DNA from: Phocoena phocoena
Taxonomy: Eukaryota; Chordata; Mammalia; Artiodactyla; Phocoenidae
Assembly: GCF_963924675.1 (NCBI RefSeq)
Contig: NC_089223.1
Span: 5,468,881 to 5,532,880, forward strand
Reading direction: 5' to 3'
Length of the DNA: 64,000 bases
Numbering within the stretch: the first letter of the stretch is position 1; every line of letters starts with the position of its first letter. This document shows positions 22,476-34,111 of this stretch, in pieces. The notes beneath the pieces are model-generated. The model saw only the letters and a list, made by a program, of their open reading frames with translations, did not search any database and had not been told where the DNA came from. A program made the position numbers and the translations under genes.

Positions 22476-23346
22476 ATGAGAAGACACAGAAATACACAGC
22501 AGATGAAGGAGCAAGGTAACAACCCACCAGACCAAACAAATGAAGAGGAAATAGTCTAACAGAAAAATAATTCAGAATAATGATAGTAAAATCTTGGAAA
22601 ATAGAATGGAGAAAATACAAGAAATGTTTAACAAGGACCTAGAAGAACTAAAGAGCAAACAAACAATGATGAACAACACAATAAATGAAATTAAAAATTC
22701 TCAAGAAGGAACCAATAGCAGAATAACTGAGGCAGAAGAATGGAGAAGTGACCTGGAAGATAAAATAGTGGAAATAACTAATGCACAGCAGAATAAAGAA
22801 AAAAGAATGAAAAGAATTCAGGACAATCTCAGAGAACTCTGGGACACAATAACGCAACAACATTCGAATTATAGGGGTCCCAGAGAAGAAGAGGAAAAGA
22901 AAGGACTGAGAAAATATTAGAAGAGATTATAGTTGAAAACTTCCCTAATATGCGTAAGGAAATAGTCAATCAAGTCCAGGAGTGCAGAGAGTTCCATTCA
23001 GGATAAACCTAAGGAGAAACACGCCAAGACACATATTAAGCTATCAAAAATTAAAAACAAAGAAAAAATATTAAAAGCAACAAGGGTAAAGCAACAAATA
23101 ACATATAAGGGACACCCCATAATGTTAACAGCTAATTGTACAGCAGAAACTCTGCAAGCCAGAGGGGAGTGGCAGGACATATTTAAAGTGATGAAAGGGG
23201 AAAACCTACAACCAAGATTACTCTACCCAGCAGGGATATCATTCAGATTCAATGGAGAAATTAAAACCTTTATAGACAAGCAAAACATAAGAGAATTCAG
23301 TACCGCCATACCAGCTGTACAACAAGTGCTAAAGGAACTTCTCTAG
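22476..23346 (+). pseudogene. L1 ORF1 remnant (copy C)
   Basis: ORF1p is the RNA-binding trimeric protein of L1. The usual start is the ATG at 22476-22478 (MRRHRNT...). The frame breaks early at a stop where the family has a short acidic segment (about 22558). The open piece 22594-22920 is the coiled coil, rich in Glu, Lys, Asn and hydrophobic heptads (INEIKNSQEGTNSRITEAEE). The piece 23122-23346 is the C-terminal domain (ETLQARGEWQDIFKVMKGEN) and ends at the normal TAG at 23344-23346. Confidence 0.85.
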
Positions 23347-23403
23347 GCAGGAAATACAAGAGAAGCAAAAGACCTACAATTACAAACCCAAACAATTAAG
23401 AAA

Positions 23404-26400
23404 GTGGTAACAGGAACATGCATATCGGTAATCACCTTAAATGTAAATGGATTAAAAAATGCTCCAACCAAAAGGTGAATGGACACAAAAACAAGACCTG
23501 TATATATGCTGTCTATAAGAGATCCACTTCAGACCTACGGACACAAACAGAATGAAAGTAAGGGGATGGAAAAAGATATTCCGTGCAAATGGAAATCAAA
23601 AGAAAGCTGGAGTACTAATTCTTTTATAAGACAAATAGACTTTAAAATAAAGACTATTACGAGAGACAAATAAGGACACTACATAACGATCAAGGGATCA
23701 ATCCAAGAAGAAGATATAAGAAATGTAAATATTTATGCACCCAACATAGGAGCACCTCAATGCATAATGCAAATGCTAACAGCCATAAGAGGGGAAATGG
23801 ACAGTAACACAATCATAGTAAGGGACTTTAACACCCTGGTTTCCGCAATGGTCAGCTCATCCAAAAAGAAAGTAACTAAGGAAACACACGCTTCAAATGA
23901 TATATTAAACAAGATAACTTAATTGATATTCATAGGACATTCCATCCAAAACCAAGAGAATACACTTTCTTCTCAAGTGCTCATGAAACATTCTCCAGGA
24001 TAGATCATATCTTGGGTCACAAAACAAGCCTTGGTAAATTTAAGGAAATTGAAATCATATCAAGTATCTTTTCTGACCAGAACGCTATGAAACTAAATAT
24101 CAATTACAGGAAAAATTCTGTAAAAAATACAAACTCATGGAGGCTAAACAATACACTACTAAATAAGAGTTCACTGAAGAAATCAAGGGGGAAATCAAAA
24201 GATACCTAGAAACAAATGACAATGAAAACACGATGACCCAAAATCTATGGGACGCAGCAAATGCTGTTCAAAGAGGGAAGTTTATAGCAATATAATCCTA
24301 CCCAAGAAACAAGAAATATCTCAAATAAACAACCTAACATTACACATAACACAATTAGAGAAAAAAACCCCCAAAGTTAGCAGAAGGAAAGAAATCATAA
24401 AAATCAGATCAGAAATAAATGGAAATGAAATGAAGGAAATGACAGCAAAGATCAATAAAACTAAAAGCTGGTTCTTTGAGAAGGTAAACAAAATTGATAA
24501 ACCATTAGCCAGTCTCATCAAGAAAAATAGGGAGAAGACTCAAATCAATAGAAGTAGAAATGAAAAAGGAGAAGTAACAACTGACACTGCAGAAATGCAA
24601 AGGATCATGAGAGATTACTACAAGCAACTATATGCCAATAAAATGGACAACCTGGAAGAAACAGACCAATTCTTAGAAAAGCACAACCTTCTGAGACTGA
24701 AACAGGAAGAAATAGAAAATATAAACAGACCAATCACAAGCACTGAAATTGAAACTGTGATTAAAAATCTTCCAACAAACAAAAGCCCAGGACCAGATGG
24801 CTTCACAGGCGAATTCTATCAAACATTTACAGAAGAGCTAACACTTATCCTTCTCAAAATCTTGCAAAATATAGCAGAGGGAGGAACACTCCCAAACTCG
24901 TTCTATGAGGCCACCATCACCCTGACACCAAAACCAAAGATGTTACAAAAAAAGAAAATTACAAGTCAATATCACTGATGAACACAGAGGCAAAAATCCT
25001 CAATGAAATACCAGCAAACAGAATCCAGGAGCACATTAAAATGATCACACAACATGATCAGTGGGGTTTATCCCAGGAGTGCAAGGATTCTTTAATACAT
25101 GCGAATCAAGCAATGTGACACACCATATTAACAACTTGAAGGAGAAAATCATATGATCATCTCAATAGATGCAGAAAAAGCTTACAACAAGATTCAACAC
25201 CCATTTATTAAAAAAACCCTCCAGAAAGTAGGCATAGAGGAAAGTTACCCGAACATAATAAAAGCCATATATCAAAAACCCACAGCCAACATCATTCTCA
25301 GTGGTGAAAAACTGAAACCATTTCCACTAAGATCAGGAACAAGACAAGGTTGCCCACTCTCACCACTATTATTCAACATAGTTTTGGAAGTTTTAGCCAA
25401 GGCACTCAGAGAAAAAAAAGAAATAAAAGGAATCCAAATCAGAAAAGAAGAAGTAAAACTGTCACAGTTTGCAGATGACATGATACTATACATAGAGAAT
25501 CCTAAAGACGCTACCAAAAAACTACTTGAGGTAATCAATGAATTTGATAAAGTAGCATGATACAAAGTTAATGCGTGAAATCTCTTGCATTCCTATACAC
25601 TAACATGAAAAATCTGAAAGAGAAATTAAGGAAACACTCCCACTTACCGTTGCAGAAAAAAGAAAAAAATACCTAGAGATAAACCTACCTAAGGACAAAA
25701 GACCTGTATGCAGAAAACTATAAGACACTAGTGAAAGAAATTAAAGATGATACAAACAGATGGAGAGATATACCATGTTCTTGGATTGGAAGAATCAACA
25801 CTGTGAAAATGACTATACTACCCAAAGCAATCTACAGATTCAATGCAATCCCTATCAGTCTACCAATGGCATTTTTCATGCACAATTTGTATGGAAACAC
25901 AAAAGACCCTAAAAAGCTAAAGCAATCTTGAGAAAGGTTAAAGGAGCTGGAGGAATCATGCTCCCTGACTTCAGACTATACTACAAAGCTACAGTAATCA
26001 AGACAATATGGTACTAGCACAAAAACAGAAATATAGATCAATGGAACAGATAGAAAGCCCAGAGATAAACCCATGCACATATGGTCACCCTATCTTTGAT
26101 AAAGGAGGCAAGAATATACAATGTAGAAAAGACAGCATCTTCAAGAAATGGTGCTGGGAAAACTGGACAGCTACATGTCAAAGAATGAAATTAGAACACT
26201 CCCTAACACCATTCACAAAAATAAACTCAAAATATATTAAAGACCTAAATGTAAGGCCAGACACTATAAAACTCTTAGAGGAAAACGTAGGCAGAACACT
26301 CTATGACATAAATCACAGCAAGATCATTTCTGACCCACCTCCTAGAGAAATGGAAATAAAAACAGAAATAAATAGCTGGGACCTAATGAAACTTAAAAGC

Positions 26401-27169
26401 TTTTGCACAGCAAAGGAAACCATAAACAAGACCAAAAGACAACCCTCAGAATGGGAGAAAATATTTGCAAATGAAGCAACTGACAAAGGATTAATCTCCA
26501 AAATTTACAAGCAGCTCATGCAGCTCAGTATCAAAATAATAAAGCAACTCAATCCAAAAATGAGCAGAAGACCTAAAGAGACATTTCTCCAAAGAAGGTA
26601 TACAGATTGCCAACAAACACATGAAAGAATGCTCAACATCACTAATCACTGGAGAAATGCAACTCAAAACTACAGTGAGGTACCACCCCACACTGGTCAG
26701 AATGGCCATCATCAAAATATCTACAAACAGTAAATGCTGGAGAGGGTGTGGATAAAAGGGAACCCTCTTGCACTCTTCGTGGGAATGTAAATTGATACAG
26801 CTACTATGGAGAACAGTATGGAGGTTCCTTAAAATACTAAAAATAGAACTACCGTATGACCCAGCAATCCCACTACTGGGCATATACCCTGAGAAAACCA
26901 TAATTCTCAAAGAGTCATGCACCACAAGATTCACTGCAGCTCTATTTACAATATCGAGGACATGGAAGAAACCAAGGTGTCCATCAACAGATGAATGGAT
27001 AAAGAAGATGTGGCACATATATACAATGGAATATTACTCAGCCATAAAATGAAATGAAATTGAGTTATGTGTAGTGAGGTGGATGGACCTAGAGTCTGTC
27101 ATACAGAGTGAAATGTCAGAAATAGAAAAACAAATACCGTATGCTAACACACATATATATGGAATCTAA
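23404..27169 (+). pseudogene. L1 ORF2 remnant (copy C)
   Basis: ORF2 coding region whose usual start codon has become GTG (23404). The endonuclease part (to about 24200) is split by stops; IDHILGHK has become IDHILGHKT in frame 24012-24209 and the Asp-His box reads SDQN, so the catalytic His is lost. Open piece 24247-24978 (243 codons) is the linker and start of the RT domain ([17 protein letters not shown]). Piece 25153-25560 carries [24 protein letters not shown] and QFADDMILY, that is, all the RT catalytic motifs in one frame. Piece 26008-26733 is the C-terminal domain. It is dead as a whole. Confidence 0.88.
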
Positions 27170-27354
27170 AAAAAAAAAAAGGTTCTAAAGAACATAGGGC
27201 AGGACAGGAATAAATACGTAGACATAGAGAATGGACTTGAGGACTCGGAGATGGGGAGTGGTAAGCTTGGACGAAGTGAGAGAGTGGCGTGGACATATAT
27301 ATACTACCAAGTGTAAAATAGATAACTAGTGAGAAGCAGCCAACCTTGCCCAGT

Positions 27355-27495
27355 ACTAGGTTGGCAATCTCGAACAACTTATATTTAATACCTCTATGGC
27401 TTAGTTTTTGACCTGCTCTTGTGACTCTGAAATGAAATTTTTGTGAAGTGCTTAGGAGTGCCTGGCACATGGTAGATGCGGTATAAATCTTCTTA
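27355..27495 (+). repeat. MIR relic next to the truncated L1 end
   Basis: CCTCTATGGCTTAGTTTTTG, GTGAAGTGCTTAGGAGTGCC and TGGCACATGGTAGATGCGGT follow the MIR 3' half. Text left of the L1 (about 20385-20430, GGAAGCCACCAGGCAGG) could be the other half of the same MIR, which would put the L1 inside it. Confidence 0.6.
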
Positions 27496-27499
27496 AATC

Positions 27500-28810
27500 A
27501 GTCAAGTAAATACAAAGACACAGGTTGTGTCCAAGGGTTCCGGCTTTTCTGATGTGTAGCTGGTTGACGATCATGCACTCACTGAGCCGAAGAATGGGGC
27601 TGAGAATCTTCTGGTTTTGTTTTTATGAGGTTGGAGGAGTGGATAGGGTCATAGGCCCACAAGTGTTTCATTGCAGAAACGCTAGAGAGATGAAGTTCCA
27701 ACGTGGTCAAAACACCTGAGAAGGCAGGTGAGATGACCGGAGAAATGAGGTCACTTTTAAAAAGCACATCCTGACTATATTCTAAAAAAAAGTGAGGTCT
27801 TGTACTAAACAAATTGCTTTGCTATAAACCAGGAACTTCCAGTAAACATTGCCTACTCATCCTTGCACTGAAACAAATAAGATGCTCTAGGCTTGATTTC
27901 CCTTCTTCCCAAGAGGTAACTCAGCAATGAGCTAATGTTAACTCAACTACCTTTTATTACTTTGTGACCTTAACTCTTACTATTTTACATGATGAAACAA
28001 ACGAAAGAAATTCTACCAACAATATAACCAAAATTCCATGAATGCTAAAGACAAAGTCTCCATGTTAATAATGAACTTATCCTTATTTAAAACAAGTGTT
28101 AATTTCCCCTTTCCTTCAGATATATAACTACCTTCCACTGTGCAGGACCAGGATTGTAACAGAGTAAATTAAAAAATAATAATATTGTTTTTATACAATA
28201 TTAATGTATATTATTATTATTAAAAAATAATAAAATTGTATTTCACCTGGGTGCTTGGAAGAAAATTTAACGTTTCATAGAGACATGAAAGAAAGATATA
28301 TTTGAGGCACAATTATCCAAAATTATAATGTTAAAGGCTATAGAAACCAGCCTGAAATTTCTTAGCACAAATTGCTAAGAATCTTTGTTTTTGTCCAGTT
28401 GTTTATTTAGAGCATGTTTTTTTGATAAAAGAGGAAAGATATGTGGGAGCATTGTCTCTGGCAAAATGTTCTGTCTCTCTACTTCAACAAACACATTTGG
28501 TTAATTGCATGGATCATTGATATGAATATTTTAGAAAAAAAGAAAGTCACATAGGGCTTGGGGAGCTTGTTTTATGTACTGCAATCCTGGAATGGAAAAA
28601 AAGAAAGCCCAGTGATAAATTTTAACTGTTAATTGCATAGAAGAGAGTAGAAATTGTTTTAATTGTATAAAGAGTCTAATTCCAGAATTCTGTGAATTTA
28701 CACAGGATGAGAAAAGAGAAAATTGCATCTTATCTTCCCTTGAGCGTAAAATAGATCATCATTGCACAGGCCACTTTATTTACTCCTTACATTTCACATA
28801 GATTTTGAAG
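27500..28810. other. No recognised feature; AT-rich hairpin-prone patch near 28170-28230
   Basis: Mostly AT-rich single-copy-looking sequence. At 28170-28230, TAATATTG and CAATATTA flank a short loop within repeated AATAAT text. The frames at 27525-27812 show no domain. Confidence 0.45.
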
Positions 28811-28814
28811 TCTA

Positions 28815-29010
28815 ACAAGTGTTGTTAAAAATATTATTTTACTTGGTTCTCAAAAGAACCCCATGATGTAGATACAGCAAGGCATTATGGCTATTTTATA
28901 AGTGCATAACCAGGAATTAGATGTGAGGTCACATAGCGAATAATAGGAGTAGCACACATCTGACATGAAATCTTCTGATTCCAGGACCACAGCTATTTTA
29001 CTCCACACTG
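28815..29010 (-). repeat. MIR SINE
   Basis: GGTTCTCAAAAGAACCCCATGA, GGCTATTTTATAAGTGC, GATGTGAGGTCACATAGCG and a TCTGATTCCAGGACCACAGC end follow the reverse MIR consensus. Confidence 0.65.
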
Positions 29011-29494
29011 ATTTACATATGTGTGTTTTCTTCATTGGATTCAAAAAGCTTGGACATTCTAGGAGAAACCCAAGGGTCTGATTAAATCACCAACAGCTTC
29101 ACTTATATTTTTGGAAACATCTTAGAACTAAATGTAATGATCCAGAGCCAGTTAAAGTCTTTATCATTCTACTTTTGGATAATCCTTGTTTTTAAAGCAT
29201 CAAAGATTTTGTTTGCATTTTAATTGACTGTCCAGAAACAGGTACCCACACTGTACATTGTACACTGAGCCTGTCATGCAGTTCATGAAACATGGTAGCA
29301 AAATATTTCCTTACTAACTGCATGAGTTGAAACACCTGTGCCTCAGGTATGGGCAGGTTACAGGCCTGCCACTTGTAGCCCAAAATCCCAGGGGTGAGAC
29401 AGTGACTATGCAGGACTGAAGACATTCTTATTTTAGGGTCATTTCAAAATCTGTCTATTGAGAGCAGGCGACATATCTGGTTCAACATTGCACA

Positions 29495-29572
29495 TCCAAA
29501 CTGACTACAATGTCTGAGACATAACATGCACTTAGTAAATATTTATTGAACAAATGAATAAATGGGTTTAAT
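29495..29572 (+). repeat. L2 3' end
   Basis: GCACTTAGTAAATATTTATTG followed by AACAAATGAATAAATGG is the standard L2 3' terminus. Confidence 0.65.
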
Positions 29573-29629
29573 CATTTTTGGCAGGTCTCTGACACCCATA
29601 AAAGACTACACACCCTTTAACATCCAATT

Positions 29630-29830
29630 CAGCAATCATCCATTCAATCAGTCAAAAGATATTGTGTACCTTTTACATGTCAGACTATTCTAAGTGCTGG
29701 AGATACATAAGTGAAAAAGTTCATTGAATTTATAGTCTAGTGACAAGAAGCAGAAATAAATAAGACAACATTTAAAATGGTAGTTGGTGATAAGAGCTAA
29801 GGAAAAATATACATCAAAAGATGGAGACAG
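29630..29830 (-). repeat. L2 3' region
   Basis: Reverse L2: TCCATTCAATCAGTC, TTTACATGTCAGACTATTC, TAAGTGCTGGAGATACATAAG, then the 'acagacaataaacaaataa'-like continuation and TGATAAGAGCTAAGG. Together with 29495-29572 it forms two L2 ends facing each other. Confidence 0.65.
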
Positions 29831-30348
29831 AGAGTGTTGGATTGGTTTACATATTACAGTCAGAGTAGGCGAGAACCTCTTTTATCTACGGAAACTTGTT
29901 ATCTCCATTTCCTGGCTCTAGCCACTAAACTGAACGTCTTGAAATTCATATCATTTTATAATTTGCAGGCTTCTAATGGAATGCTGATTTTTTTCTAGGC
30001 CCTTTACACATTCTTAAATGTCATGGAACTTGTCATCAGAGAACTTCCATTTTGAACGTTGTCCCCTAACAATGGCCCAGTATGACACCTGGTGTCCTAA
30101 CATATCTTAGACAGACTCCTGGTGTTGGGATGGTGCCCAGATTAAGCTTAAGAAGCTCACATTCTCAAACAGACAAATCAAACCTTCTGACAATGAAATT
30201 CTCAGATCTTATTTTTGAATAATTGTTTCATTCTTTTGAAGAGTTAAAATACTTATAAAAAATTCAGAATTTAAATTTTTGAAGTTTCTCCCTCACCATT
30301 ATATTCACAATTATTATTCAGTTTATTGTGTCCCTTCTACTTCCTAAG

Positions 30349-30710
30349 TATGTTAGCTCAGGCTGCCATAACAAAATGCCATAGACTGGGTGGCTTAAAT
30401 AACAGAAATTAAGAAAGTCCAAAGTCATAGTGCCAGCAGAGTCAGGGTGTGGTGAGGACCCTCTATGGGCTGCAGATGGCCCCTCTCGTGTCTTCACGTG
30501 GCCCTTCCTCAGTACACACACCTGGAGAGACAGAGAGATCTCCCTTCCTATCCTTGTAAGGCCACCAATCCTATTGGATTTGGATCCAACCTTTATGAAC
30601 CTCGTTTAACCTTAATTATATCCTAAAAACACTACTTCCAAATACAATTACATTAGAGACTAGGTCTCCAAAATATGAATTTTGTGGGGACACAATTCAG
30701 ACCACAGCAA
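30349..30710 (-). mobile_element. MLT1-type LTR (ERVL-MaLR)
   Basis: Reverse-complement MLT1: GCTGCCATAACAAAATGCC, GACTGGGTGGCTTAAATAAC, a GTCCAAAGTCATAGTGCC segment, CACGTGGCCCTTCC, TATCCTTGTAAGGCCACC, TAACCTTAATTATATCC and TGGGGACACAATTCAG. This is close to a complete LTR of the usual 370 bp or so. Confidence 0.85.
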
Positions 30711-30733
30711 AGAGAAAACAATTTTTGAACATA

Positions 30734-31478
30734 CAGTAAGTCCCCTACATAAAAACCTTCAAGTTGCGAACTTTCAAAGATACAATCATGCGTTCACATG
30801 TCCAATCACGTAAGTTAGTTCACGTGTCTGGCGTACATTATCACGTGCATGCACGTGCTACAAGTGGTCGTGCTTTTGTGTACTTTATTCTACAGTACTG
30901 AGAGTACAGTAGTATAGTATCTTTATTTCAAGCCCAGGATGTCTGGAAGCAAACGTAAAAGCAGTGGTGATGTAGCTGGTACTGCTAAGAAGCGTCAAGT
31001 TATAATGATGGAAACATTGTTTTTGAGGCACAGGACCCAAATGTGGAATGGTACACGAAGGTTGTAGCTGCCGTTCAGAATGCAATCCAGTGCTACCATG
31101 TCATCTATGACAAGAAAAACAGAGCTACTACACAGACATCACTGGATCACTCCGTCACTCCCACCTCTACTCCCTTCTCCAGTCAGTAACTCTTCTTGCC
31201 TGTTCACTTGATGCCAGCCCCTGGATGCCAGCTGTTGTACTGGACTACTGTACTTTTCAAGGTACTGTACTGTAAGATTAAAAATGTTTTCTTTATTTTT
31301 TGTGTTTGTTTCTTATGTGTTATTTGTGTGAAAAGTATTATAAACCTATTACAGTACAGTATTACATAGCCAATTGTGTTAGTTGGGTACCTAGGCTAAA
31401 TTTGTTGGACTTACAAACAAATTGGACTTATGAACGTGCTCTCACAATGGAACTCATATGTATGTAGAGGACTTCTTG
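30734..31478 (+). mobile_element. Tigger (pogo-type) transposon with internal deletion, copy A
   Basis: Terminal inverted repeats CAGTAAGTCCCCTACATA (left) and the complement of its diverged partner (...TATGTAGAGGACTTCTTG, right) are flanked by TA on both sides (30732-30733 and 31479-31480), the target duplication of Tc1/mariner-pogo elements. Total 745 bp against about 2.5 kb for an autonomous Tigger1, so most of the transposase gene is missing. The element is non-autonomous. Confidence 0.92.
30939..31190 (+). pseudogene. Tigger transposase remnant: N-terminus fused to C-terminus by deletion
   Basis: From the ATG at 30939 the frame reads MSGSKRKSSGDVAGTAKKRQ and then VIMMETL, the start of a Tigger1-type transposase (its CENP-B-like DNA-binding head). 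Right after this, coding sequence from near the C-terminus follows (FEAQDPNVEWYTKVVAAVQN in another frame, ending TTQTSLDH). The rest of the DNA-binding domain and the whole DDE catalytic domain are absent. The join also shifts the frame, so the N-terminal frame closes after about 43 codons. Confidence 0.85.
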
Positions 31479-31494
31479 TACTATTTTTAAAAGG

Positions 31495-31655
31495 ATGCAT
31501 ACAATTTATTCAACCAATGTTTATTGCGCATCTCCTCTGTGCCAAACACTATTCTAGGCATTTAAGTTATATAGATGAACAAAGCAAAGATCCCTGCCCT
31601 CATGGAATGTATATTTTGTCAGGCAATGTTATTAAATGGATTTTAGTAATCTAAG
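31495..31655 (-). repeat. L2 3' region
   Basis: TTTATTCAACCAATGTTTATTG, TCTGTGCCAAACACTATTC, TAGGCATTTAAGTTATATAG and TCCCTGCCCTCATGGAATG fit the reverse L2 3' consensus closely. It starts 17 bases after the Tigger end. Confidence 0.8.
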
Positions 31656-31659
31656 TTTT

Positions 31660-33070
31660 TTGAAATACCAGCAAAAGGGAAAAATCAGACACCTTGCAAA
31701 AAGCCAGACGTCGTTAAAAGTACCATACTAGATACGATGATAAAATATAACAAAAATCTGCTAAATATTGAAACTTGAGTCACAGAACTTCACTAAAATA
31801 AGCTGAGTTTATGGAGCCATGAGTAAAGAAAAAATGTTTTTTCTTAGTGAAGAACTGAACAGTATTTCAGAGCATTTTTCCAGCAGGCACAAATAGTATT
31901 AGAAAGTCTTGGTAGAAACAAGAAATAAATAGCAATGAAACATTACATTTGGAAATCAGTGACCAGCCCAAGAATAACAGTGAAATAGCAAGGAAGCCTT
32001 TAAAGTATTACTTATTAGGGATTAAAAACATTCTAAATGCTTATCTTATTATGTCACACAGACTCTAACAAGGCATTTAATCTGAGAGACATAAAATCAG
32101 AAAGTATAAATTTCTTGATTTTTAAAAAATCAAGCTGTATCACTAATTACATAGCATTTAACAAACAATAGTTGACAATATATTTAAACGTCATAATATT
32201 GTATCAAATCAATTTCTAAACATGTTTGGTTAAACAAAAGGAAAACTAATTTTGTCAAATGTGTTCATAGCTAATAACGTGATTTAAAATTTTCAGAGTT
32301 CAACTGACAGCCAGTCATATCTCTTTACTGGGAGAGCTCCTTCTAAGGCATAAGACGTGCTCCTATGTGTCTGAAGATCTAACTCTGCTCAGAAGACCCA
32401 CAGCACAAGGTGAAACTCATTGGGAAAGGAAGGAAGAAGAAAGGAAAGGAGGGAGGGATGGAGGAAAGAAAAGAAAAGGAAGGAAGGAAAAAAAAGCTGT
32501 AAACTATCCTCTAAGTCACCTTTTTTTCCCCTACCCCTATGACTTTGACACCATCAAAGCTATTCAAAGACACGTAATATGTGACCAGCTGTACTGAACA
32601 CTGTGAAAAAAATGTTTTCACATTTTATTATTTCCACATTAAGGACCACTGTAGGGATGGTGGCTTTTGTGGTTTTTATCTCCTCCAATTCCAGCTGGTA
32701 CAGAATGGTTGTCTTATTTTATTTGGAAGGTTATTAAAGCCTCCCCTTCTTCCTTTCCAACCCACAGCATTTGTTTTTAGAGTAAATTCCAGGGTCTGTA
32801 ACTTTTCATTATTTAAGGAATTTTTTTAAAGTTATGGTTTATTACATCTTCTGTATTTTCTCTTAAATCCTTCTACATCACACATATTGCAGTCCATCTT
32901 CTGAATGGAGAAAAAACTTAAGTGTATTATAAAGGAAAAACTTGGAGCATGCTATGTCAAACTTTGTATTTTTTCAATTATGCATTCTTAAATAAAATTT
33001 AAATTGCAGCTGTGAAATGATTGAGAATTTTTGTTCAATGGAATGTACCTTACTTCTGAGACCATTTCTT
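31660..33070. other. No recognised repeat; GGAA-rich stretch 32427-32495
   Basis: AT-rich single-copy-looking DNA. A short purine tract of GGAA and AAGG units lies at 32427-32495. The 82-codon frame at 32581-32829 is not recognisable. Confidence 0.45.
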
Positions 33071-33077
33071 TCCCCCC

Positions 33078-33224
33078 AGCTTTATTGAAATATAATTGAC
33101 ATATAATATATTATAAGTTTAAGGTTTACAATATGATGAATTGATATATATTGTGAAATGATTAGCATAATAAAATTAACACATCCATCAACTTCCATAT
33201 TACAAGTTTTTGAAACCATTTAAA
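33078..33224 (-). mobile_element. Old L1 3' UTR fragment
   Basis: AGCTTTATTGAAATATAATTG, AGTTTAAGGTTTACAATATG and TTGTGAAATGATTAGCATAA are typical of an L1M 3' UTR read backwards. Confidence 0.7.
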
Positions 33225-33260
33225 AACTTTTATTTTTTCCTCCAATTTTTTATTGAAGTA

Positions 33261-33605
33261 CAGTAAGTCCCCTGCATATGAACAAGCTCCATTCTGAGAG
33301 CATGTTTGTAAGTCCAATTTGTTCATAAGTCCAACAAATTTAGCCTAGGTACTCAACTAACACAACTAGCTATATACCGCTGCTTTTATGCTTGCTTCCA
33401 GACATCCTGGGCTTGAAATAAAGAATCTGTACTCTAGACAGTACTGTACAGTAAAGTACACAGAAGCACAACCACTTGTGGAGGATACGTGCACGTGACA
33501 ACGTACGCCAGACATGTGAACTAAATTGCATGGTTGGACATGTGAATGCACACTCGTATCTTTGGAAGTTCACAACTTGAAGGTTCAGATGTAGGAAATT
33601 TACAG
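33261..33605 (-). mobile_element. Tigger-derived MITE, copy B, inside L1 copy G
   Basis: 345 bp, flanked by TA (33259-33260 and 33606-33607). Ends are CAGTAAGTCCCCTGCATATG and the complement of it in diverged form. Only the two terminal regions and a trace of the transposase start remain (complement of MSGSKHKSS at about 33390-33415). Removing it and one TA gives GAAGTATAGTTGATTT, the normal L1 3' UTR text, so the order of events is clear. Confidence 0.93.
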
Positions 33606-34057
33606 TATAGTTGATTTACAATGTTTCAGGGGTACAGCAAAATGATTCAGCTAAATATAAATACATATATATATATATATATACACTTTTTAAGATTCTT
33701 TTCCGTTATAGGTTATTACAAGATTTTGAATATAATTTCCTGTGCTATAGAGTAGGTCCTTGTTGTTCATCACTTTTATATATAGTAGTGTGTATTTGTT
33801 AATCCAAAACTCCTAATTTATTCCCTCACCACCCACTGTCCCCTTTGGTAACCATAAGTTTGTTTTCTATGTCTGTGAGTCTACTTCTCTTTTGTAAATA
33901 AGTTCATTTGTATCATTTTTCTAGATTCCACTCTAAGGGATATCATATGATATTTGTCTTTCTCTGTCTGACTTACTTCATTTAGTATGACAATCTCTAG
34001 GTCCATCCATGTTGCTGCAAATGGAATTATTTTGTTCTTTTTTATGGGTAATATTCC

Positions 34058-34060
<3 letters not shown>

Positions 34061-34108
<48 letters not shown>
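34061..34108. repeat. (AT)24 microsatellite within L1
   Basis: A perfect AT run located where the L1 normally has a short TATATATA (antisense of TATATATACAATGGAATAT). A shorter TA run lies at 33667-33683. Confidence 0.95.

Positions 34109-34111
<3 letters not shown>

Larger units (their letters stand above)
20439..27341 (+). mobile_element. Nearly full-length L1 (copy C), 6.9 kb, inactive
   Basis: Starts at the L1 5' end (AAGATGGTGGAGGAGTAAGAC), with a 2-kb 5' UTR, ORF1, ORF2 and part of the 3' UTR in the normal order. The 5' UTR has a CpG-rich half (20640-21360) and a very AT-rich half (21600-21960). Stops and frame shifts break both ORFs. The 3' UTR ends abruptly at GAGAAGCAGCC without a tail, so the last roughly 250 bases have been lost. 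No target duplication can be checked for that reason. Confidence 0.92.

Noticed and set aside
25153..25560. Active reverse transcriptase, since all catalytic motifs are in one frame
   Set aside because: Only 135 codons; ORF2 is broken upstream and downstream, and the ORF2 start is GTG.
30734..31478. A TIGD-like domesticated gene
   Set aside because: The deletion removes most of the transposase including the DDE domain, and the join shifts the frame.
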